A stretch of 7,047 bases of DNA, taken from Thermococcaceae archaeon (GTDB lineage: Archaea; Methanobacteriota_B; Thermococci; Thermococcales; Thermococcaceae). The translations under genes were made by a program, and so were the position numbers. Shown piece by piece: positions 1-6,094 of this stretch (position 1 is the stretch's first letter; each line of letters starts with the position of its first letter). The stretch spans positions 1 through 7,047 of the forward strand of contig JAMOPD010000359.1 of NCBI GenBank assembly GCA_027064745.1, given 5' to 3'. Below the pieces are notes generated by a model. The model made no database searches. It was not told where the DNA came from and saw nothing but the letters and a program-made list of their open reading frames with translations.

Positions 1-81
1 CTCCTCGTCGTCTCGCCATTCATCCACTGGGGGGCAAACTACTTCGCCTACAAGATGGGCTGGAAGAGCGTTCCCTGGTGA
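1..81 (+). CDS. C-terminal end of an unrecognised, probably membrane-associated protein (5' partial)
   Basis: An open frame runs from the window edge to a TGA at 79-81 and encodes 26 residues. They are rich in hydrophobic and aromatic residues (Trp10, Tyr14, Phe15, Tyr18, Trp22 and Trp26 of the visible part) and end in a Trp just before the stop. Third positions are mostly C or G, the codon style of the GC-rich genes at the other end of the window, so this is probably a normal chromosomal gene. The family cannot be identified from so short a tail. The aromatic, weakly charged end would suit a membrane protein ending near the lipid interface, but that is inference. It is separated from the next gene by about 100 bases with a T-run and a promoter, so it is not in the same operon. 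Confidence 0.6.
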   Translation, partial: LLVVSPFIHWGANYFAYKMGWKSVPW

Positions 82-91
82 TTTCGATTGG

Positions 92-104
92 TTTTACACT
101 TTTT
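92..104 (+). terminator. T-rich putative archaeal terminator
   Basis: Two T-runs (92-95 and 100-104) follow the stop codon of the upstream gene by about ten bases. Archaeal RNA polymerase can terminate on U-rich stretches without a stable hairpin, and there is no strong hairpin here. The position between a stop codon and a new promoter supports the call; the sequence alone is weak evidence. Confidence 0.35.
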
Positions 105-127
105 GCTAACTATTGTCGATAGTGTGC
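105..127. promoter_or_regulatory. Imperfect dyad upstream of the TATA box, candidate operator
   Basis: An inverted repeat has perfect ACTAT (109-113) and ATAGT (119-123) arms around a 5-base centre, flanked by a second short complementary pair, GC at 105-106 and GC at 126-127. Its centre is about 35 bases before the TATA-like element of the large secreted-protein gene, a position usual for activator or regulator sites in archaea. It could also be chance or part of the preceding terminator. No regulator is recognised. Confidence 0.3.
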
Positions 128-140
128 AAAATCTGAATAG

Positions 141-154
141 AAAAAGTATTTATA
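141..154 (+). promoter_or_regulatory. BRE/TATA promoter of the large secreted-protein gene
   Basis: A purine-rich BRE-like run (141-146, AAAAAG) leads straight into TATTTATA (147-154), a good archaeal TATA box. Initiation about 25 bases downstream would fall near 175-178, just ahead of the ribosome site GGTGA at 177-181. The transcript would therefore have a very short leader. The same TATA-to-GGTG spacing (24-27 bases) is seen before moaD and moaE in this window. Confidence 0.75.
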
Positions 155-187
155 CCACCTTTTCCATTGTAATGATGGTGAACCTTG

Positions 188-3100
188 ATGAAGAAGGCTC
201 TCGGGTTGGTTATAGTCCTAATGCTACTGAGCTGGAGCGTTGCCACGGTGCACCCGGTTAAGGCTGCCCCATCAGCAAACGAAACCGTGACCCCTGCCTA
301 TGATGCCTTCTGGGAAATCCTGAACCGCGAGGCAGAGCTCTACGCTCAGGTCGTGAAGGGCAACGACTCGGCCATACCCGAGCTGATTAACAACTCCCGC
401 CTGGGCGCCGAGAACGCGGTTAATATCTCAACGCTCATCTGGGAGAGCGTTGAAGAGCTTAAGGCCTCTGGAGTTAAGACCTACTACACCGCCGACGAGC
501 TCAGGGCGATGGCCGAGAACATCTCAAAGAACGGCCTGCCCAACGAGACCGTTCAGGAGCTGAAGGCCCAGGGCTGGACCGATGAGCAAATTAAGGCCCT
601 CGAGGAATACATAGCCAAAAACGCCGACAACATCACAGAGGACTTCAACATGACGGCCTTCCTTCAGAACTTCTCAACGGCCTTCATGAAGGTCGCCTTT
701 AAGTACAACCACTACGAAGCATGGGCTTTGAAAAGACTGGCAAACCCCAGCAACTCAAACATTCCATATGCGACAACGTGGAGTGAAGAAACTGAAGTGC
801 CATTCATCTGGAACGATTTCAAAGAATTCAACAGAACGTTTTCAAATGCTTCACTCGATGAAAAGCTCAACCTCACAAGGAGTCTAAAGGAAAAGATTTC
901 CAGTTTCATAACCAATAGTGGCGAGAAGATACTTTACAGAAACTATACAATCCTCTACGCCAGGAACGCTTCAGAATACAGGAAGTGTTTTGCTGGAAGA
1001 CCTCAGCTGCCAATACGGAGGGAATTGAACTCTACGTACTCATGGTTGAGAAATTCCACGGTACACCAAATTGACAATATGACTATAACCTCAATAAGGA
1101 ACTTCTTAGAGAACTTCACGAGCACGGATTCCCTGCCAATTGGGGTTACAAGTACAGTGAAAGTTCTTAAGGTAATTCCTCAGGAAGACTCAGTTGTGGT
1201 GATGATAATCACAAGGAGCTTCACAATGTACTTTTCGTCCAAGGACTGCTCAACACACTTCAGCTACTATAGGCATTATGACATGTATTACTGGAAGGGC
1301 TTTAAAGCGTATGAAAAACTCAGCAACTTGGGGACAATTCTGGAGGCAAAACTCCTCGGCAACGAAAACTCCCTGCTGGATGAAATGATGGAGAACATTA
1401 CGCAGAACATAAGCGAGTACTTCAAAACTTACAGGAGGGGGGAGAGTGAATTTAGAGAGTTAATAATAAACCGCTTAATAAGCCCACCAAATGATCCACG
1501 CCCACCAATTTTTCAAAAAGTTAATTCCACTCCTATGAGTGGGAACGAGGGGCATCTCTACATTGACGTTACAGTAAACAATGCTCACGTGACTGAGGAT
1601 TATGCAACTTATAGGGTTAGGGTATCCTTACGGGCAATGAATAATGTTGTCACGGACGTTAATGTTGAAGTTGAGGGCACTGGGTTAAGTGATTCAACAC
1701 ACTATGGCATGATTCACCCAGATGATGGTGTAATAACATGGTACTCGGATGAGAGTAATGAGGTTTATGGGAGTGGGAGTGTCAGTGTGAGTGGGACAGT
1801 CAGGGTAACTTACACCCCAAGCTGTGGTGATTTGCCAAATTCAGGGTCGGTTCCACTAACGTGCAATCAACCCACCACAATCACAGAGGATTACTCGAAA
1901 ACCATTCACTTGGGAGATACTATTGATCCTGACAAGGTCAGCTTTTACATTATCCCATCGGATTCGAGGATTAGGCGGGGAGAGAGCATGACTTTTTACG
2001 TTAAGGTTGTAAACGAGAATGATGAACCGGTTAATGGAAGTTACGAGTTAAACATTGCCGTTCCAGATGAGAACGGTCATTCAAGCACTATAACTAAGAG
2101 GGGAGATATAAGCCTTAGCCCCAACGATAATTCTGGCCTGATTCCAGTAACGACGGTCACTTACACTGAGACGGGCACTTACGGGTACTCAGGAACCTTT
2201 AAATTCAACGGGTATGAAAAACACGATGATGGAGACATAATCGTCGAGAGCGACGATGGAGGAAGTTCTGGAAGTTTGAGCATTGAGAGTGTTAGTGTTT
2301 CACCACAGGAGCCGAGGGATGGAAGTGCAGTGAACTTCACGGTTAAGGTTAAGAGCACTTACCCCACGGGTCAGAACATGAGGCTGGAGTTGTTCGTTGA
2401 TGGTAGTGTGGTTGATAGTACTCAGGGTGTTATCAACGCCAATTCCGAGGGGACTTTTGTCCTTCGCTGGCTTGCTCAGGCTGGGGAGCATTCTTATACT
2501 GTGAAGGCGTACACCCTCATTGGAGGACAGGAATTTATAGAGGATGAAGAAAGCGGGAGTGTGAGTGTTGCCTCTCCAAGCCAGCAGTTTGCCGTTAAGC
2601 TTGAGGCTTCCCCGACAGAGTTGGAGGGTGGTGGGACGGTGTATTTCACGGTGAAGGTGTGGAATTTTGAGAATTCGGCAATTCCCCTGAGTGGTTTCGT
2701 GAAGGATGAGAACGGAACTATCGTTAAGTCTATTGATGGGTTTGAGGGTAGGGTTCCTGCGAATGCTCAGAATTACACTTTAACGGCCTTCAGTCTTGAC
2801 GTTTATGGTGTTGGTAACCACACTTTCAAGCTCTTCCTTGATAATGCTGATGGCGAGCCGAACGGGGCCGGAGAAGAACACTGGAGCGAGGTGACGGTGG
2901 AAGTAAAACCAACAAACGGGACGCTAAAACAAGTGGGGTTTGAGTGTAAAGATATTTACTTTGACTTTAGGGATAGGGCGTATAGGGCCACATTAGTCTG
3001 TAAGGTTTATTTATATAATCCTTTGGAGAGTGCTCTTGATGTGAGAGATGTTGCTGTACTTCAGGGTTATTCACTTGGGGATTTAGAGGATGTGACTGGG

Positions 3101-3553
3101 GGTAGCTTAAGCACAGGGGAGTGGACTATTAATCCAAGCGCTTTTTCTCTGAATCCGCAGGAGACAAAAACAGTCACATTTTCGCTTCCTCTTGAAATAG
3201 GGTCATGGGTTCCAATTAGTGTTGCTGATGCTACTGAAGTAGTTTCCAAGTATGGTGAGCATGTAACGATAAACTTCCAGTATACTCTCGGTTACACCTA
3301 CAATGGAAGCGAATGGAAGCACTTTGAGGGAGAAGTTCAGGAGATAGTGCAAGTGAGAATGGATGCGAAGACCGTTGCGGCGGACTACATGCTTAGTGGA
3401 ATAAACGCAGTATTTGATCCAAACACAATGCTTAGCGTTTCAGTAGGACAATTTAAACTCTCTGGTATAAACGTAAATGCAAAGATTGGTTTTGATCCTT
3501 GGGCATTTATCTGGAACGGATTCTTAAAACCTTGGATATTGGAGCACACATAA
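188..3553 (+). CDS. Large secreted, sequon-rich, multi-domain protein with CARDB/Ig-like modules (possible polymorphic surface or toxin-carrier protein)
   Basis: 1121 residues. ATG188 is preferred over the adjacent TTG185 because GGTGA (177-181) sits six bases before it. Residues 1-26 are a signal peptide (Lys2-Lys3, a hydrophobic core, cleavage near Val-Lys-Ala). Residues ~27-440 look mainly helical and hold about 20 N-x-S/T sequons, suggesting heavy glycosylation outside the cell. Beta-rich modules follow: ~450-575, ~583-691, a Gly/Ser/Asp linker ~687-697, CARDB-like ~697-796, CARDB-like ~801-908, a two-cysteine beta module ~911-1055, and a moderately hydrophobic tip ~1059-1121. The six cysteines (267, 354, 546, 559, 920, 938) fall in three close pairs, consistent with disulfides. 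No C-terminal membrane anchor or sorting motif is seen. The first ~180 codons are GC-rich like the chromosome; the rest is AT-richer. Family knowledge: CARDB modules are adhesion or scaffold domains of extracellular archaeal and bacterial proteins. An S-layer-associated or adhesin role is the plain alternative to a toxin carrier. The exact function is unknown. Confidence 0.85.
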   Translation: MKKALGLVIVLMLLSWSVATVHPVKAAPSANETVTPAYDAFWEILNREAELYAQVVKGNDSAIPELINNSRLGAENAVNISTLIWESVEELKASGVKTYYTADELRAMAENISKNGLPNETVQELKAQGWTDEQIKALEEYIAKNADNITEDFNMTAFLQNFSTAFMKVAFKYNHYEAWALKRLANPSNSNIPYATTWSEETEVPFIWNDFKEFNRTFSNASLDEKLNLTRSLKEKISSFITNSGEKILYRNYTILYARNASEYRKCFAGRPQLPIRRELNSTYSWLRNSTVHQIDNMTITSIRNFLENFTSTDSLPIGVTSTVKVLKVIPQEDSVVVMIITRSFTMYFSSKDCSTHFSYYRHYDMYYWKGFKAYEKLSNLGTILEAKLLGNENSLLDEMMENITQNISEYFKTYRRGESEFRELIINRLISPPNDPRPPIFQKVNSTPMSGNEGHLYIDVTVNNAHVTEDYATYRVRVSLRAMNNVVTDVNVEVEGTGLSDSTHYGMIHPDDGVITWYSDESNEVYGSGSVSVSGTVRVTYTPSCGDLPNSGSVPLTCNQPTTITEDYSKTIHLGDTIDPDKVSFYIIPSDSRIRRGESMTFYVKVVNENDEPVNGSYELNIAVPDENGHSSTITKRGDISLSPNDNSGLIPVTTVTYTETGTYGYSGTFKFNGYEKHDDGDIIVESDDGGSSGSLSIESVSVSPQEPRDGSAVNFTVKVKSTYPTGQNMRLELFVDGSVVDSTQGVINANSEGTFVLRWLAQAGEHSYTVKAYTLIGGQEFIEDEESGSVSVASPSQQFAVKLEASPTELEGGGTVYFTVKVWNFENSAIPLSGFVKDENGTIVKSIDGFEGRVPANAQNYTLTAFSLDVYGVGNHTFKLFLDNADGEPNGAGEEHWSEVTVEVKPTNGTLKQVGFECKDIYFDFRDRAYRATLVCKVYLYNPLESALDVRDVAVLQGYSLGDLEDVTGGSLSTGEWTINPSAFSLNPQETKTVTFSLPLEIGSWVPISVADATEVVSKYGEHVTINFQYTLGYTYNGSEWKHFEGEVQEIVQVRMDAKTVAADYMLSGINAVFDPNTMLSVSVGQFKLSGINVNAKIGFDPWAFIWNGFLKPWILEHT
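2468..2500 (+). repeat. CARDB-module repeat, intact copy (pairs with 4703-4735)
   Basis: This stretch encodes the motif W-L-A-Q-A-G-E-H-S-Y-T inside the first CARDB-like module of the large protein. By hand alignment it matches 4703-4735 at 27 of the first 30 bases, including 16 identical bases in a row (2472-2487 with 4707-4722). DNA identity here is clearly higher than in the rest of the two modules, where mainly the protein pattern (V-x-F-x-V-K, L-x-V-D) is conserved. Confidence 0.75.
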
Positions 3554-3596
3554 AAGGACAATAATGGTTAGAAAAGAGCATGTTGGGGTGAGAAAA

Positions 3597-4034
3597 ATGA
3601 AGGCGTGTTCAAAATACTGGCTCTGGTTTTTCTTAATTCTTATTTTTGGAGCAGGCTACTCAATTGAATATGGGCTTAGGGAGGGCATTGTTGTGTTTCT
3701 TGGGTTTGCCTTAGGTATAATTCTCGTTTTGATAGTAGGTTCTCTCCTCAAGAACCTTGACGAGGAGAAGCTCTACGAAGATAAGTATTACACACTGGGC
3801 ATCACAATTACCTACGGGTATCTCTTCGGTAAGAGGGGAACTGTGAGACAACTGTGGTCTGTTTTTATACTGGTTTCACTTCCCGTTTCGATTCTAACCA
3901 CGTATATATCTCCCGTTTCATCCCGTCAGTTCTGGCTATTCCTTGTTCCAATGGACGTGGTTTCAACGGGTATAGCGTACTGTTGGCTAAAAAAGTTGAT
4001 AATAAATAAGAACAAAACAGGGTTTAAGTGTTGA
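3597..4034 (+). CDS. Small four-helix membrane protein, family not recognised
   Basis: 145 residues. ATG3597 is chosen because GGGGTGA (3585-3591) lies five bases ahead. An in-frame ATG at 3564 would add eleven charged residues and has no comparable ribosome site. Predicted membrane segments are ~7-23, ~30-51, ~84-104 and ~110-130. The acidic/basic loop between the second and third (~52-65) is rich in Glu, Asp and Lys, and the C-terminus is Lys-rich (~132-145). The gene starts 43 bases after the stop of the large secreted protein and ends three bases before the next small membrane gene, so the three are probably co-transcribed. It is AT-richer than the chromosomal genes in this window (about 42% GC in one hand-counted line). 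I do not recognise the family. Lying just behind a secreted modular protein, it could be an immunity-like partner, an export helper or a membrane tether; this is inference from position only. Confidence 0.75.
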   Translation: MKACSKYWLWFFLILIFGAGYSIEYGLREGIVVFLGFALGIILVLIVGSLLKNLDEEKLYEDKYYTLGITITYGYLFGKRGTVRQLWSVFILVSLPVSILTTYISPVSSRQFWLFLVPMDVVSTGIAYCWLKKLIINKNKTGFKC

Positions 4035-4037
4035 GTT

Positions 4038-4430
4038 ATGGCAGGGATGCCTTTTGTAGTGAAAAACTTTACATTTAAATTGCTTCTTTCTCTTCCTCTC
4101 TTATTGTTGTTATGGGATACTTTTGTTAATATTTACTATTGGTACTTTGATTTCTCTTTTGTTGTTCAGATTTCATTGCTCTTGCTCTGGAGCATGGAGA
4201 TGTGGTGGCTATTTAAGAATGGTACTGCGCCCCTTCCTGTGCTGTTGACAAGCGCATTCGTTGTTATCTACCTCGGATTCGCGGTTGATAATCCTCCTAA
4301 GCTTGGCGCTTATTTGAGCGATGCTCTCTGGGCTTTACTCTACACTTATGTTCTCGGAGATTGCTATAAAAAGCTGTCAAAGAAAACTACCGCCAGCACG
4401 CAGGAGGCCAGTTTTTCTGAAAAGGCTTGA
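4038..4430 (+). CDS. Small four-helix membrane protein, family not recognised
   Basis: 130 residues. ATG4038 lies three bases after the stop of the preceding gene, so translational coupling is likely. The ribosome site is weak (GTGTTGAG), and a second in-frame ATG at 4047 is possible. Predicted membrane segments are ~11-30, ~38-57, ~66-83 and ~92-108. The second is very aromatic (Trp, Met, Trp-Trp). The protein ends in a hydrophilic Lys/Thr/Ser-rich tail. The coding DNA is markedly AT-rich (about 30% GC in the line 4081-4140), unlike the moa genes, which suggests acquired or fast-evolving DNA. It shares size class and topology with the neighbour at 3597-4034, but no clear sequence similarity was seen by eye. 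It lies between the intact secreted-protein gene and the broken second module. Function unknown. Confidence 0.7.
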   Translation: MAGMPFVVKNFTFKLLLSLPLLLLLWDTFVNIYYWYFDFSFVVQISLLLLWSMEMWWLFKNGTAPLPVLLTSAFVVIYLGFAVDNPPKLGAYLSDALWALLYTYVLGDCYKKLSKKTTASTQEASFSEKA

Positions 4431-4459
4431 CATATTCATTTTTATCTATGTTGACATAG

Positions 4460-5462
4460 CTTTGGGAGTCAACTTTAAGGCTGGTTCCGGTATCCTTTAC
4501 CTTCGAAGGGGAGCCTTAGGATAGTCAGCGTAACTCCCACTCCACATCTCCGAGGGAGGGGGATACTGTGAGCTTTGATGTCAAGAGTGACAGCAGTTAT
4601 CAAGGCACCAAGAGGGCTATAGTCAAGCTCTACGTTGATGATGAGCTTAAGGATTTGAAGAAGGTTAACGTTAGTACCTCTAGCGCTTCGGTGTCTCTGC
4701 ACTGGGTTGCTCAGGCTGGGGAACATTCTTACAGTCTCGTTGATAACCAGGAGCTGTGGGAGGATTCGTGGAATGGGAAGATTAGTGTTATCTCAGATTC
4801 CAATACCGCTAATAATACTTAATGTAGAGATAATATCCATCGAATGTCCCAAAGAAGTCAGTATTCCTGGAGAGTTATGGTGTTCAGTAATTGTGAACAA
4901 TCCTTTAAGTACCAACATTGACGTTACCGTCAGGATTAGAATGGATGGAGAGTTAATTGATTCAAGTAGGACCCTGGGTAATACCAATCCCACGCTAGAC
5001 CCTGGAAGGAAGGAGTTTCGGATTGGAGTCAACATAAACAACGACTTAGCTCAGAACGAATTCAATTATAACAGTTTTCTTGATTTCTTGGATTCAGAAA
5101 TTGTAACAAAAGAGAACTGTGGGCATAGGGTTTCAGAATGCCAAACTTTTAACTTCCTTCCAACTCCACATGTCTTTAGCATTGAGATTTACAAGGGTAA
5201 CCAGCTTTTAGATTCTGCAAAAGTGACAGTGGCACTTATTTACGGAAACTATTACGAGAAAAAATTTATGGAGTATTATGTAGCTCCTTTGGCGGCTGGG
5301 GCCACTTCAGGGGCAGCAACAGCATTAGCGGAAGTAAGTGTTAGCGCTGGCGTAAGTGCTGCAAAGGTTGCCGCGATAACAGGTATAATAGCGGAAGTGT
5401 ACAACATACTTAAGCAACATTTGGGGGGGCGATTCAAATTAAGAGAAGAACCTATCTCTTAA
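4460..5462 (+). pseudogene. Start-less, frameshifted relative of the C-terminal half of the large secreted protein (orphan module)
   Basis: The reading frame must be pieced together. Frame ending at 4516 gives S-F-T-F-E-G-E-P, the last strand of a preceding module. The frame at 4512-4544 gives S-L-R-I-V-S-V-T-P-T-P. The frame at ~4544-4819 gives a CARDB-like module containing W-V-A-Q-A-G-E-H-S-Y. The frame from 4821 gives a two-cysteine module (I-E-C...W-C-S-V-I-V-N-N-P-L) and a C-terminal tail. That makes about three shifts, near 4514, 4545 and 4820. There is no signal peptide or plausible start; the copy begins mid-domain. It matches residues ~685-960 of the large protein in module order, but its tail differs: from ~5275 it is Ala/Gly/Val-rich and hydrophobic (A-P-L-A-A-G-A-T-S-G...). 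Four cysteines again form two close pairs. The present stop is TAA 5460-5462; the original stop was probably at 5430 (see findings). Sequencing error is an alternative for single shifts, but not for the missing N-terminus. Confidence 0.75.
4703..4735 (+). repeat. CARDB-module repeat, orphan copy (pairs with 2468-2500)
   Basis: This is the second copy of the motif described at 2468-2500, encoding W-V-A-Q-A-G-E-H-S-Y-S in the orphan module. Direct orientation, about 2.2 kb apart. The differences in the first 30 bases are one codon-changing base (Leu to Val) and two silent third positions. A direct repeat of this kind could act as a recombination target between the intact gene and the orphan copy. 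Confidence 0.75.
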
Positions 5463-5695
5463 TTTTCTTTTCAGTATTCTTTCTTGAAAGTATTATTTGG
5501 AGAAAGATAATTGATGGCATAATCCCAGCATTTTTAAGTGTTCTTATCATTTATTTCCTCGATTCTCATGGAATGATTAAACGTCCATTATTGCAGTTTA
5601 AGGAGCCATACATCATCGGGAACTCAACCGAAATCGAGTACCTGACTCCAGAGGAGCTCGAAGAAAAGTTATGGCAGAAAAATGAGAGTGGGTGA
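5429..5695 (+). pseudogene. Small two-helix membrane protein with its start codon lost
   Basis: A clean frame runs to TGA 5693-5695 and encodes about 88 residues: a basic start (I-Q-I-K-R-R-T-Y), two membrane segments (~8-22 and ~26-45), then a hydrophilic Glu-rich tail (~50-88). Between the in-frame stop at 5411 and the ATG at 5573 there is no ATG, GTG or TTG; starting at 5573 would delete both helices. Codon 5429-5431 is GCG. If it were GTG, as one C-to-T change at 5430 would give, the gene would start exactly where the preceding module would stop (GTGA overlap). So this is probably a gene inactivated at its start, or one using a non-standard start such as ATT5432. By position it is the membrane partner of the orphan module, like the genes at 3597-4430 for the intact protein. 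Family not recognised. Confidence 0.6.
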
Positions 5696-5699
5696 TTAG

Positions 5700-5729
5700 T
5701 TGAGAAAGTGGAAGAGATACGGGGCTTGA
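5700..5729 (+). other. Nine-codon frame after a ribosome site, possible gene remnant
   Basis: TTG5700 follows GGTGAT (5691-5696) by three bases and opens a frame of nine codons (L-R-K-W-K-R-Y-G-A) ending at TGA 5727-5729. The basic-aromatic start resembles the beginnings of the small membrane proteins in this locus, so it may be the stump of a lost third partner gene. It is too short to be sure. Nothing else coding is seen between 5696 and the terminator at 5765. Confidence 0.2.
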
Positions 5730-5764
5730 TTTTTCTGGAAAGAACAACTCCTTGAAATGAACGG

Positions 5765-5794
5765 GCTGGATAATCCTATCCAGCAACCCTTTTT
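5765..5794 (+). terminator. Hairpin plus T-run terminator closing the secreted-protein locus
   Basis: A perfect 8-bp stem pairs GCTGGATA (5765-5772) with TATCCAGC (5777-5784) around the 4-base loop ATCC, followed by AACCC and five T residues (5790-5794). This is a classic intrinsic-terminator shape. Thermococcal polymerase mostly needs the U-run, so the hairpin may instead protect the RNA end. It lies 70 bases after the last frame of the AT-rich block and just before moaD. Confidence 0.7.
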
Positions 5795-5796
5795 AA
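5789..5796 (+). promoter_or_regulatory. TATA-like element of the moaD-moeB operon
   Basis: CTTTTTAA (5789-5796) is an AT-rich box in an otherwise C-rich stretch, centred about 24 bases before GGTGGT (5817-5822), the same spacing as at the other promoters in the window. It shares its T-run with the upstream terminator. It predicts a transcript starting near 5817, directly at the ribosome site. Confidence 0.5.
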
Positions 5797-5826
5797 CCCC
5801 CCCTCCAACTTTTCCCGGTGGTCGAG

Positions 5827-6093
5827 GTGAGGATTACCGTTCGTTATTTCGCAAGATACCGCTCCCTCGTTGGAAAGAGCGAGGAGGAACTCGATGTTCC
5901 AGAGGGAATAACGGTGGGGGAGCTTATAGAAATCCTCAAGGAGAGGCACCCGGTTCTCAAGAACGAGGTCTTCGCTGAAGATGACGACTTGGCCGACGTC
6001 AACGTCTCGCGGAACGGAAGATACGTCCGCTTTGATGAAGTTCTCCACGACGGCGACATCGTTGCGATATTCCCCCCGGTGAGCGGTGGTTGA
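5827..6093 (+). CDS. moaD: MoaD-family small sulfur-carrier subunit of molybdopterin synthase
   Basis: 88 residues of ubiquitin-like beta-grasp type ending in Pro-Pro-Val-Ser-Gly-Gly, the C-terminal Gly-Gly of MoaD/ThiS sulfur carriers. The start M-R-I-T-V-R-Y-F-A-R-Y-R and the late stretch D-G-D-I-V-A-I-F-P-P-V-S-G-G are typical of MoaD. Family knowledge: the terminal glycine is adenylated by a MoeB/ThiF enzyme, converted to a thiocarboxylate, and donates sulfur to precursor Z within MoaD-MoaE in the cytoplasm. GTG5827 is chosen because GGTGGT (5817-5822) lies four bases ahead, the same layout as moeB and moaE. An in-frame GTG at 5818 would add three residues but has no ribosome site. The moeB-like gene starts one base after its stop, and moaE follows, which supports a molybdopterin role over a tRNA-thiolation-only role, though archaeal MoaD-like proteins can also serve as protein modifiers. 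Confidence 0.88.
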   Translation: MRITVRYFARYRSLVGKSEEELDVPEGITVGELIEILKERHPVLKNEVFAEDDDLADVNVSRNGRYVRFDEVLHDGDIVAIFPPVSGG

Positions 6094-6094
6094 G

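Noticed and set aside
3564..3596. ATG3564 as start of the first small membrane gene
   Set aside because: It lacks a clear ribosome site and adds a charged leader, while ATG3597 has GGGGTGA at ideal spacing.
4321..4524. Open frame overlapping the end of the second small membrane gene
   Set aside because: It is the +1 shadow of that gene for half its length and then a wrong frame through the orphan module; no ribosome site, and its protein has no coherent character.
712..5041. Minus-strand open frames of 60-83 codons opposite the secreted-protein locus
   Set aside because: Short, no promoter or ribosome site, and each lies opposite a better-supported + strand reading frame.
5757..5978. Open frame beginning at ATG 5757, overlapping moaD
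   Set aside because: It runs out of frame through the terminator hairpin and moaD, and its protein is Pro/Arg/Gly-rich noise.
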